From an uncultured bacterium (GTDB lineage Bacteria > Pseudomonadota > Alphaproteobacteria > SP197), in NCBI GenBank assembly GCA_938014945.1, contig CALLQH010000178.1, forward strand, positions 1-8,607: a DNA stretch of 8,607 nucleotides, read 5' to 3'. The position numbers and the translations under genes are program-made. This document shows, piece after piece, positions 1 through 6,722 of this stretch. Below the pieces are notes generated by a model. The model ran no database searches and was not told the DNA's origin. It saw nothing but the letters and a program-made list of their open reading frames with translations. Within the stretch, counting starts at the first letter, position 1; each line of letters opens with the position of its first letter.

Positions 1-1
1 G

Positions 2-694
2 GTCGCCATGTTCGTGCTGTGCAATCCGCACAATCCGGTCGGGCGCGCCTGGGATGCCGGGGAACTGGAGCAGGTCGCCCGCCTTTGCGCGCGCCACGAC
101 GTGCTGGTGTTTTCCGACGAGATCCATGGCGACCTGATGATGCCGGGGCACCGCTTCACGCCCTTTGCCCCGCTCGGCGGCCAGGCCGGCTGCCGCACCA
201 TCATCGCCAACGGCCTCTCCAAGACCATGAACCTTGCAGGCCTTCAGCTCTGCAATGTCGTGGTGCCCGATGCCGCCCTGCGCGAACGCATCCAGGAGCT
301 GTCGAACGCCGCCGGCCTGTTCGGCGTCAATCCGGTATCCCAGGCGGGATTCATTGCGGGCTGGCGCGAAGGCGGGCCGTGGCTCGAGGCCCTGATGGAG
401 CACATCGCCGCCAACCGGGAGCACATGATCGCGTTCATGGCCGAACGCCTGCCCCGCATCGCCGTCATGCCCATGGAGGCGACCTATCTTTCCTGGCTCG
501 ACCTGCGCGGTCTGGAGATGACGAGCGATGCCATTGTCGAGCGTCTGGTGCAGCACGCCCGGGTCCGGCTGGAAAACGGCGCCGCTTTCGGCGACGGCGG
601 CGACGGCTTCTTCCGCGTCAATCTGGCCTGCCCGCGCGCGATGCTTTCGGAAGCGCTGGAGCGCATTGCCGGCGCCTTGGGCTCCAACCGCTAA
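2..694 (+). CDS. PLP-dependent aminotransferase, MalY/PatB (C-S lyase) type, 5' truncated
   Basis: The reading frame is open to the left edge, so the N-terminal part (about 150 residues or more, judged from the usual 380-400) is missing; the ATG at 8 is internal. What remains is the large-domain core and the C-terminal small domain of a fold-type I PLP enzyme. Visible motifs are CNPHNPVG (Asn region facing the cofactor), SDEIH (Asp that pairs with the pyridine nitrogen) and SKTMNLAGL, whose Lys codon at 221-223 is the expected Schiff-base lysine. Near the end is FFRVNLACPR, whose first Arg should bind the substrate carboxylate. The CNPHNP...SDEIH...SKTMNLAGL pattern is that of MalY/PatB proteins, many of which are cystathionine beta-lyases rather than true transaminases. 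Substrate cannot be told from sequence. It converges with the cyclase gene 45 bases away, and no clear terminator lies between them. Confidence 0.9.
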   Translation, partial: VAMFVLCNPHNPVGRAWDAGELEQVARLCARHDVLVFSDEIHGDLMMPGHRFTPFAPLGGQAGCRTIIANGLSKTMNLAGLQLCNVVVPDAALRERIQELSNAAGLFGVNPVSQAGFIAGWREGGPWLEALMEHIAANREHMIAFMAERLPRIAVMPMEATYLSWLDLRGLEMTSDAIVERLVQHARVRLENGAAFGDGGDGFFRVNLACPRAMLSEALERIAGALGSNR

Positions 695-739
695 GGCGCT
701 GGAACGAGGCCACGGCCGACCCCCGGCAGGTTCACGCGC

Positions 740-1723
740 CTAACGCGCCAGTTCGACCCGATTGCGCCCCTTTTCCTTGGCTTCGTAGAGCGCCTTGTCG
801 GCGCGCGCGATCAGGGCCGGCGGCGCGACATCGTCGCGGCGATGTTCCGCGACCCCGATGCTTGCCGTCACGCTGACGGACTCCGGTCCGACCACGATCG
901 GGTGCTCGGCGAGATAGGTGCGGATGCGCTCGGCCGCCTCGCCCGCGGCCTCCAGCGCCGTATCGGCAAAGAGGATACCGAACTCCTCCCCGCCCAGACG
1001 GAACAGCGTGTCCTGGCCGCGCAGGCAGGAACGGCAGGCCCGCGCCGTGGCCTCCAGCACCAGATCGCCGGCATCATGGCCCCAGGAATCGTTGATTGCC
1101 TTGAAGTGGTCGAGATCGAGCATGGCAAAGCTGAAGGTCTGGCCGGGATTGCGCTCGCAGCGGCTGGTTTCCTGGCTGATCAGGCGCAGCGACATGCGCC
1201 GGTTCAGCGCCCCGGTCAGAGCGTCCGTGGTGGCGACCGTGCGCAACTCCATCTCGCGCACCACCATCATGGCAAGGTCGGCCAGGCAGGCCTTCGTCTC
1301 CTCGGAAAGCTCCCGCGGCTGCTGATCGATGACACAAAGCGTGCCGATCTTGGGACCTTCCGGCACCTCCAGAGGAATGCCCATGTAGAAGCGGATTTCC
1401 GGACCGCCGGTTACCAGCGGATTGTCGGCAAAGCGGGAATCCTTGGTCGCATCCGCGACGACAAAACTGCCCTCTTCCAGCAGCGCATGGCCGCAAAAGG
1501 AGATGTTGCGCGGTGTCTCGCAGACATCCAGGCCCACCTTGGACTTGAACCACTGGCGATCGCCATCGACCAGGCTGATCAGACAGATCGGCACCTTCGC
1601 CAAGGCGCTTGCCACACGGGTAATGCGGTCGAACACCTCCTCGGCAGGTGTGTCGAGCACATCATATCGGTACAGCGCCTGAAGACGCTCCAGTTCGTTG
1701 GAAGGCAGTGCCGGTTCCTGCAT
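740..1723 (-). CDS. GAF domain-containing diguanylate cyclase (GGDEF)
   Basis: Predicted cytoplasmic enzyme of 327 residues joining two GTP into c-di-GMP. No signal peptide or membrane segment is seen. Residues about 10-160 form a GAF sensor domain, with the run RYDVLDTPAEEVFDRI near its start and conserved-looking Cys69 and Cys77. A short helical linker leads to the GGDEF domain (about 166-326): TDALTGALNRR, the metal-binding stretch LDLDHFKAIND (203-212), GHDAGD, the active-site loop GGEEF (244-248) and ASIGVA. The signature is intact, so it should be active. An RxxD inhibitory site (Arg235-Asp238) lies exactly five residues before GGEEF, which predicts product feedback. I chose the ATG at 1723; a TTG three codons upstream (1732) is the alternative. 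Neither has a clear Shine-Dalgarno. It lies 57 bases behind glmS on the same strand and is probably read from the same transcript. The GAF ligand is unknown. Confidence 0.93.
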   Translation of the reverse strand: MQEPALPSNELERLQALYRYDVLDTPAEEVFDRITRVASALAKVPICLISLVDGDRQWFKSKVGLDVCETPRNISFCGHALLEEGSFVVADATKDSRFADNPLVTGGPEIRFYMGIPLEVPEGPKIGTLCVIDQQPRELSEETKACLADLAMMVVREMELRTVATTDALTGALNRRMSLRLISQETSRCERNPGQTFSFAMLDLDHFKAINDSWGHDAGDLVLEATARACRSCLRGQDTLFRLGGEEFGILFADTALEAAGEAAERIRTYLAEHPIVVGPESVSVTASIGVAEHRRDDVAPPALIARADKALYEAKEKGRNRVELAR

Positions 1724-1780
1724 GATAACCAACGCTATGTAGATGGCGTGGGTTGTGCAAGCAGCCGCTGGCTCGCCCGG

Positions 1781-3604
1781 TTATTCCACGGTCACGCTCT
1801 TGGCCAGATTGCGCGGCTGGTCGACGTCCGTGCCTTTGCGCACGGCGGCGTGGTAGGCGAGCATCTGCACCGGCACGGCATAGGTGACCGGCGAGATCAG
1901 CGGATCGACCGTGGGCATGACGACGACGTGTTCGGGCAGGTCGCCGGCCTGGCGCGCGCCTTCCTCGTCGGTGATCAGGATGATCCGCCCCTCGCGCGCA
2001 GCCGCTTCCTGGGTGTTCGACATGGTCTTCTCGAACAGCTCGTCGGTCGGTGCCACCACGATCACGGGCACATGCTCGTCGATCAGCGCGATCGGCCCGT
2101 GCTTCATCTCACCTGCCGCATAACCTTCCGCGTGTATATAGCTGATTTCCTTCAGTTTTAGGGCGCCTTCCATGGCCACGACATAGGAGGTTCCGCGGCC
2201 CAGGTAGAGGACATCGCGGGCATCGGCGATGTCGTTGGCGATGGCCTTGACCTCCTCCTCCATGCGCAGCGCCCGGCCGATCTGGCTGGGCAGACTGGCC
2301 AGCGCTTCGACCGCGCTGTGCAGCCTGTCGCCCTCCAGCGCACCACGTGCCTTGCCGCAGGCGATGGTGAGCGCCAGCAATACCGAGAGCTGGCAGGTGA
2401 AGGTCTTGGTTGCGGCCACGCCGATCTCCGGCCCGGCATGGGTCGGCAGCACCACGTCCGAGGCACGCGCCATGGTGCTCGTCTCGGTGTTGGTGATGGT
2501 GACGATGGTCTGGCTCTGGCTGCGGGCGTAGTGGAGCGCCGCCAGCGTGTCGGCGGTCTCGCCCGACTGCGAGACGAACACCGCGATGCCGCCCTCTGGC
2601 ATGGGCGCGTTGCGGTAGCGGAACTCCGAGGCGACATCGACCTCCACCGGCATGCGGCCGACCTGCTCCAGCCAGTACTTGCCGATCAGCGCGGCGTAAT
2701 AGGCCGTGCCGCAGGCAACCAGGGTGATGCGCGGCACGGTGGCCAGATCGCGCTCCAGCCCCGGCAGGCGCACCTCGCGCGCCACGGGATCGAGATAACG
2801 GGCGAGCGTCTCGCCCACGGCCGTGGGCTGCTCGTAGATCTCCTTCTCCATGAAGTGGCGATGGTTGCCCTTGCCGATGGCCGCGCCGGAGAGCTGGGTG
2901 TTGACGGCAGGGCGTTCGACACGGTTCCCCATGGCGTCGAAGAAGGTCGCGCCGTCGCGGCGCACGACGACGAAGTCGTCCTCCTCCAGATAACTCACCT
3001 GCTGGGTGAAGGGCGCCAGTGCGATGGCGTCGGAGGCCAGGAACATCTCGCCCCTGCCCCAGCCGACGGCCAGCGGCGCGCCGCGACGGGCGCCGACCAG
3101 CACCTCCTCGTCGCCTGCGATCAGGAAGGCGAGCGAGAACATGCCCTCGACCTTGGCCATCAGGGCGACCATGGCCTTCTCGATGGAAAGCCCCTGCTCC
3201 AGCAGGTCGTCGAGCAGGTGGGCGACGACCTCCGTATCGGTCTGGCTGGCGAAGGTCGCGCCCTTTTCGGCCAGTTCGGCGCGCAGGGCGCGGAAGTTCT
3301 CGATGATGCCGTTGTGGACCACCGCGACACGCCCGGCGACATGGGGATGGGCGTTGGTCTCGTTGGGCACGCCATGGGTCGCCCAGCGGGTATGGCCGAT
3401 GCCGACCACACCCGAAAGCGGCTCGGCGCGCAGCTTGTCGTCCAGATTGCCGAGCTTGCCCGGCGCCCGGCGGCAGCCGATGGCGCCATGATCCAGGGTC
3501 GCCACACCGGCGGAGTCATACCCCCGGTATTCCAGCCGACGCAGACCGTCGACCAGCATGGAGGCCGCGGGGTCCTTGGCGATGACGCCGATGATGCCGC
3601 ACAT
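1781..3604 (-). CDS. glmS: Glutamine--fructose-6-phosphate aminotransferase (isomerizing)
   Basis: Cytoplasmic enzyme converting fructose-6-phosphate and glutamine into glucosamine-6-phosphate and glutamate, the first committed step to UDP-GlcNAc. The 607 residues match the family length (609 in E. coli). The protein starts MCGIIGV, so Cys2 becomes the N-terminal nucleophile of the class II glutaminase domain (about 2-240). That domain also shows HTRWATHG (71-78), HPH (86-88), NGIIEN (98-103) and Asp123. Two SIS sugar-isomerase domains follow: SQSGET (345-350) in the first, GRGTSYVVAMEGALKLKE and the EGYAAGEMKHGP loop (His502) in the second. The C-tail NLAKSVTVE carries the sugar-binding Lys602. 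The start is fixed by Cys2, and an AGGA in the last codons of glmU supplies the ribosome site. It begins 3 bases after the glmU stop, which suggests translational coupling. All key residues are present. Confidence 0.98.
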   Translation of the reverse strand: MCGIIGVIAKDPAASMLVDGLRRLEYRGYDSAGVATLDHGAIGCRRAPGKLGNLDDKLRAEPLSGVVGIGHTRWATHGVPNETNAHPHVAGRVAVVHNGIIENFRALRAELAEKGATFASQTDTEVVAHLLDDLLEQGLSIEKAMVALMAKVEGMFSLAFLIAGDEEVLVGARRGAPLAVGWGRGEMFLASDAIALAPFTQQVSYLEEDDFVVVRRDGATFFDAMGNRVERPAVNTQLSGAAIGKGNHRHFMEKEIYEQPTAVGETLARYLDPVAREVRLPGLERDLATVPRITLVACGTAYYAALIGKYWLEQVGRMPVEVDVASEFRYRNAPMPEGGIAVFVSQSGETADTLAALHYARSQSQTIVTITNTETSTMARASDVVLPTHAGPEIGVAATKTFTCQLSVLLALTIACGKARGALEGDRLHSAVEALASLPSQIGRALRMEEEVKAIANDIADARDVLYLGRGTSYVVAMEGALKLKEISYIHAEGYAAGEMKHGPIALIDEHVPVIVVAPTDELFEKTMSNTQEAAAREGRIILITDEEGARQAGDLPEHVVVMPTVDPLISPVTYAVPVQMLAYHAAVRKGTDVDQPRNLAKSVTVE

Positions 3605-3607
3605 GAA

Positions 3608-4999
3608 CTAACGTCCTTCCTTCTTCCGGCTGGCCTTTTCGGCCGCCTTGACTTCGCGCAGGGAGATCGCCCGCCCCTCATGCGCCACCTGTTGGGAGCG
3701 TTCGACTGCCACAGCATCGGCGGGAACGTCGCGCGTGATCGTGCTGCCCGCGCCGACGATGGCGCGGTCACCGACGCTGACCGGGGCGACGAGCGCGGTG
3801 TTGGAGCCGATGAAGGCGCCTGCGCCGATGTCGGTGTGGTGCTTGAGATAACCGTCGTAGTTGCAGGTGATCGTGCCCGCCCCGATGTTGGCGCCCGCCC
3901 CGATCCGGGCATCACCGATGTAGCTCAGATGGTTGGCCTTGGCGCCGGCCTCGACCGTGGCGTTCTTGATCTCGACGAAATTGCCGATGTGGGCGTCCGT
4001 GCCGATCCGCGCACCGGGACGCAGTCGGGCATAAGGGCCGACGATGGCGCCGGCTTCCACCACTGCGCCCTCCAGATGGCAGAAGCTGCGGATGGTCACG
4101 TTGTCGGCAATGGTCACGCCGGGCGCGATCACCACGTTGGGCTCGATCACGACGTCGCGGCCGATCTTCGTATCCCAGGAGAGAAACACGGTCTCGGGCG
4201 CCACCAGGCTGGCGCCGTCGGCCATGGCGCGGGCGCGCAGGCGGCGCTGCATGGCGGCTTCGAAGCGGGCGAGATCGGCGCGGTCGTCGGCGCCGATCAG
4301 GTCCTCGGGATCGTCAAGCTCCAGAACCGTCGCGTGACGCCCTTTCCCGCGGGAAATTCCAATGATATCCGTTAGATAGAACTCACCCTTCGCGTTCTTG
4401 TTGTCGACCGCGTCGAGAAGCTCAAACAAAACATGAGCATCAACCGACATCATACCGGAATTATAGAGATTTATCGCTCTTTCGACGTCGGTCGCTTCGC
4501 GGAATTCAACGATGCGCTCCAGATCGCCCCGGGCATTCGTCACCAGCCGCCCGTAGCGGTTTTCTCCCGGCACCCGCACGCCCAGCACGGCGACCGCGGC
4601 GTCGCCTGCGCGGCGGGCGGCGACCAGATCGCGCAGGGTTTCCGAGGCGATCATCGCGGCATCGCCGAAGACGATCACCACGTCGGCCGGCCCCTTGCCG
4701 GACGGGAACCCGGCCAGGGCATCGCGGGCCGCCAGCACCGCATTGGCGGTGCCCAGGGGCTTCTCCTGTACCGCCGTCCGGGCCGGAGCCACGGCAGTCA
4801 CGAGATTGTCCATGCCGGGGCCGACGACGACCACGGTGTGCTCGGGCTCCAGGGCCGCGGCGGCGGCCAGGACGTGGTTGACCATCGGCCGGCCCGCCAC
4901 CGGGTGCAGCACCTTCGGCAGGGCGGATTTCATGCGCGTGCCAAGGCCCGCACCCAGCACGACAACGGCGACACCCGGCAGGGCGAGGGACTCAGGCAT
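3608..4999 (-). CDS. glmU: Bifunctional GlmU: GlcN-1-P acetyltransferase / GlcNAc-1-P uridylyltransferase
   Basis: Makes UDP-GlcNAc: the C-terminal domain acetylates glucosamine-1-phosphate from acetyl-CoA, and the N-terminal domain adds UMP from UTP. It has 463 residues (456 in E. coli). The pyrophosphorylase domain (about 9-240) opens with LGAGLGTRM and PKVLH and contains FGD (Asp113, metal), NSG (Asn180) and GEFYLTD. The left-handed beta-helix of hexapeptide repeats (about 265-435) keeps every acetyltransferase residue I could align to E. coli at a constant offset of 6: Arg327, Lys345, His357 (catalytic base), Tyr360, Asn371, Asn380, Lys386, Ser399 and Arg434. The tail is basic. Oddities lie in the N-terminal domain: FGDAAM replaces the usual GD(V/T)PL, GADDR replaces GVNNR (so Asp238 stands at the E. 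coli Asn227 metal position), and codon use is abnormal around residues 173-217. GAGGT lies just upstream of the ATG. First gene of the probable glmU-glmS-cyclase operon. Confidence 0.96.
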   Translation of the reverse strand: MPESLALPGVAVVVLGAGLGTRMKSALPKVLHPVAGRPMVNHVLAAAAALEPEHTVVVVGPGMDNLVTAVAPARTAVQEKPLGTANAVLAARDALAGFPSGKGPADVVIVFGDAAMIASETLRDLVAARRAGDAAVAVLGVRVPGENRYGRLVTNARGDLERIVEFREATDVERAINLYNSGMMSVDAHVLFELLDAVDNKNAKGEFYLTDIIGISRGKGRHATVLELDDPEDLIGADDRADLARFEAAMQRRLRARAMADGASLVAPETVFLSWDTKIGRDVVIEPNVVIAPGVTIADNVTIRSFCHLEGAVVEAGAIVGPYARLRPGARIGTDAHIGNFVEIKNATVEAGAKANHLSYIGDARIGAGANIGAGTITCNYDGYLKHHTDIGAGAFIGSNTALVAPVSVGDRAIVGAGSTITRDVPADAVAVERSQQVAHEGRAISLREVKAAEKASRKKEGR

Positions 5000-5187
5000 C
5001 GGACCTCATGGCGGCTTCAACGGGAGCTTCAAGGGCGGCGTGAACGTGCCATAGCGGCACGCCCGCAACCAACTCAAACTGTGTTGCAAAGGCTTACAGC
5101 AAACGGCGGGCCAAGGCGCGCGCGATGCGGTTCCCTCCCCGGGCGATCCGCACTAGGTTGCGCCCCTGCCTGCCGGAGCCAGCCGCC
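5000..5187. promoter_or_regulatory. Divergent glmU / gph intergenic region with an inverted repeat
   Basis: This 188-base stretch separates two divergent genes, so both promoters should lie here. On the glmU strand a TTGAGT (5072-5077) is followed 18 bases on by TATGGC, a weak sigma70-like pair. An inverted repeat CGTGCC-ATAGC-GGCACG (5045-5061) overlaps that -10 and sits about 45 bases before the glmU ATG, where it could be an operator or an early leader hairpin. I see no clear promoter for gph. A GAGGT (5003-5007 on the - strand) is the glmU ribosome site, with rather short spacing. The regulatory reading is inference from position; the repeat is seen directly. Confidence 0.4.
5175..5178 (+). 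promoter_or_regulatory. Ribosome binding site favouring the TTG start of gph
   Basis: GGAG lies 9 bases before the in-frame TTG at 5188. It decides the start over the upstream ATG at 5125, which is preceded only by a weak AAGG and would add 21 Arg/Pro-rich residues unlike the family. Confidence 0.5.
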
Positions 5188-5856
5188 TTGTCCCAGCCCC
5201 ACCGTTTCCGCGCCGTGGTCTTCGACCTCGACGGCACCCTGATCGACAGTGCGCCCGACATCGCCGACGCGCTCAACATGGTGCTCGCCGAACTGGGCCG
5301 GGTCGGCCTTACCGAAAGAACCGTGCGCAACATGGTGGGCAGCGGCTGGCACGGCCTGCTGGAGCGGGCCATGACCATGACCGGGGGCCAGCCCGAACAG
5401 GGCCTGGACTGGGTCACCGAGCGCTTCCGGGAGTTCTACCTGCCGCGCAGCACGCGCCTCTCCAGCGTCTATCCCACCGCCATGGACACCATCCGCACGC
5501 TGCACCGCCAGGGCGTGAAGCTCGGCATCTGCACCAACAAGCGCCAGTCGGCGACCGACATCGTGGTCGAGGGCTTCGGCCTGGGGGCCTACATGGACGC
5601 GGTGGTGGGCGGCGACAACGGCGTCATGAAGCCCGATCCCGGCCATATCGCCAAGGTGCTGGAGAAGCTGGATGTGGAGGCTTCAGACGCCCTGATGATC
5701 GGCGACAGCAAGGCCGACGTCGATGCGGCCCGGGGCCTTGCCATGCCCGTCGTCCTGGTGCGCTACGGCTACACGGCGATCCCCGTGGAGGAACTGGGCG
5801 GCGACCGGCTGATCGACCGTCTGGACGAACTCCATGCGGTGATGCCGGGGCTCTGA
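5188..5856 (+). CDS. gph: Phosphoglycolate phosphatase (HAD superfamily)
   Basis: Cytoplasmic HAD phosphatase that hydrolyses 2-phosphoglycolate to glycolate, clearing the product of Rubisco oxygenation or of DNA 3'-end repair. From the TTG start it has 222 residues, close to the usual Gph length. All four HAD motifs are visible: FDLDGT (Asp13 nucleophile, Asp15 acid-base), Thr116 in ICTNK, Lys148 in MKPDP, and GDSKADVDAA (Asp173, Asp177) for Mg2+. The helical cap (about 20-90) follows the LIDSAPDI stretch typical of Gph/PGP proteins. The ATG at 5125 would give 243 residues; I prefer the TTG because GGAG is well spaced and the extra N-terminus looks like untranslated leader. It is divergent from glmU, an arrangement I recall from several alphaproteobacteria. 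Related HAD enzymes can act on other sugar phosphates, so the exact substrate is inferred. Confidence 0.92.
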   Translation: MSQPHRFRAVVFDLDGTLIDSAPDIADALNMVLAELGRVGLTERTVRNMVGSGWHGLLERAMTMTGGQPEQGLDWVTERFREFYLPRSTRLSSVYPTAMDTIRTLHRQGVKLGICTNKRQSATDIVVEGFGLGAYMDAVVGGDNGVMKPDPGHIAKVLEKLDVEASDALMIGDSKADVDAARGLAMPVVLVRYGYTAIPVEELGGDRLIDRLDELHAVMPGL

Positions 5857-5872
5857 GGCCACATCCGGCAAA

Positions 5873-5905
5873 AATCGGCGAATCCGGCTTGATAGCGGAC
5901 CGATT
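5873..5905 (+). other. Bulged hairpin in the gph / hydrolase gap
   Basis: The left arm is AATCGG plus TCCG (5873-5878, 5883-5886) with CGAA bulged out; the right arm is the contiguous CGGACCGATT (5896-5905); the loop is 9 bases. It starts 17 bases after the gph stop. No T-run follows directly (the first is at 5933-5937), so it is not a classical terminator. It could be a 3'-end structure or part of the promoter of the next gene: a TTGATA at 5889-5894 lies partly in the loop. Confidence 0.3.
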
Positions 5906-5994
5906 CAGCGTCAGAACATCATGAAACTTGCGTTTTTCTTCCGTCTGCCTTCGCGGCCCCTCGGCCTGCGACAACAACAAACAGAGGCTTCGCC

Positions 5995-6681
5995 ATGCGC
6001 TTTGTCATTTCGCCTTCCGAACCGGTCTGCCTGACGATTGCGGGCAGCGACGACCTCTTCCCCGTCAACCGCGCCTTCTGCATCGGCCGCAACTACGCCG
6101 ACCACGCCATCGAGATGGGCGGCAATCCCGACCGCGAGGAGCCGTTCTTCTTCATGAAACCCGCGGGCGCCATCGTGCCCGGCGGCGGCCGGCTGCCCTA
6201 TCCGCCGGCTACCGAGAACCTGCACCACGAGGTCGAACTTGTGGTGGCGCTGGCCAAGGGCGGCCGCGATATCTCGGTCAAGGGCGCGCTTGACCTGGTC
6301 TATGGCTATGCCGTGGGCATCGACCTCACCCGCCGCGACCTGCAGGACGTCGCCAAGAAGGCCGGACGTCCCTGGGACATGGCCAAGGGCTTCGATGCTT
6401 CCGGCCCCGTGGGCGCGCTGACGCCTGCCACAAAGTGCGGCCACCTTGAGGACGCCGCGATCACCCTTTCCGTGGGCGGAGAGACACGCCAGTCCGGCAA
6501 CATCAACCAGATGATCTGGAAGACCGCCGAAGCCATCGCCTATCTCTCCCGTCTGGTGGCGCTCAAGCCCGGCGACCTGCTCTTCACCGGCACCCCGGCC
6601 GGCGTCGGCCCGATCGCACGCGGCGAACGCGTCCACTGCGAGATCGCGGGCCTGCCGCCCATGGACTGCCAGCTCGTCTGA
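5995..6681 (+). CDS. Fumarylacetoacetate hydrolase (FAH) family protein, fumarylpyruvate hydrolase-like
   Basis: Metal-dependent C-C bond hydrolase or decarboxylase of the FAH fold, 228 residues, without signal peptide. It shows FCIGRNYADHA (28-38), FFMKPAGAIVPGG (the substrate and oxyanion region), NLHHEVELVVAL with the metal ligands Glu79 and Glu81, GYAVGIDLTRRDLQ with Asp110, the Lys131 stretch MAKGFDASGPVG, and the late signature TGTPAGVG (198-205). The short form lacking the N-terminal SH3-like domain of true fumarylacetoacetases resembles fumarylpyruvate hydrolases (NagK type), acylpyruvases and oxaloacetate decarboxylases (FAHD1 type). GAGG seven bases before the ATG supports the start. 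No gentisate or homogentisate dioxygenase or maleylpyruvate isomerase is next to it, so a place in aromatic breakdown is not supported by context. It is followed by a GC hairpin shared with the convergent GMC gene. Confidence 0.9.
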   Translation: MRFVISPSEPVCLTIAGSDDLFPVNRAFCIGRNYADHAIEMGGNPDREEPFFFMKPAGAIVPGGGRLPYPPATENLHHEVELVVALAKGGRDISVKGALDLVYGYAVGIDLTRRDLQDVAKKAGRPWDMAKGFDASGPVGALTPATKCGHLEDAAITLSVGGETRQSGNINQMIWKTAEAIAYLSRLVALKPGDLLFTGTPAGVGPIARGERVHCEIAGLPPMDCQLV

Positions 6682-6691
6682 ATGAAGCAGG

Positions 6692-6716
6692 CCGCCGCCT
6701 CCATCAGGGGCGGCGG
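6692..6716. terminator. Probable bidirectional terminator between convergent genes
   Basis: Arms CCGCCGCC (6692-6699) and GGCGGCGG (6709-6716) form a perfect 8-bp all-GC stem with a 9-base loop. It lies in the 41-base gap between the stop codons of the hydrolase (+) and the GMC gene (-). On the + strand it is followed by ATCGTTT, only a short T-run, so termination may be partial or Rho-aided. Confidence 0.6.
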
Positions 6717-6722
6717 ATCGTT

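Noticed and set aside
695..739. Terminator between the aminotransferase and the cyclase
   Set aside because: Only a 4-bp GCCG/CGGC stem with a 5-base loop and no T-run on either strand.
1724..1780. Terminator between glmS and the cyclase
   Set aside because: AGCC/GGCT with a 3-base loop is a 4-bp stem without a T-run, too weak to call.
842..2161. Open + strand frame of 439 codons antisense to the cyclase and the end of glmS
   Set aside because: Antisense shadow with no ribosome site and no recognisable motif.
3605..3607. glmS ribozyme or riboswitch
   Set aside because: Only 3 bases separate glmU and glmS; the glmS ribozyme is a feature mainly of Firmicutes and cannot fit here.
2318..4375. 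Open + strand frame of 685 codons antisense to glmU and glmS
   Set aside because: It lies opposite two fully conserved genes. Its peptide is His/Arg/Gly/Asp-rich without any domain, the usual shadow of GC-rich coding DNA.
4460..4465. Perfect TATAAT on the - strand inside glmU
   Set aside because: No -35 element at 15-19 bases, it encodes Tyr-Asn of the conserved GlmU core, and it is about 860 bases from glmS. It reflects the AT-rich patch.
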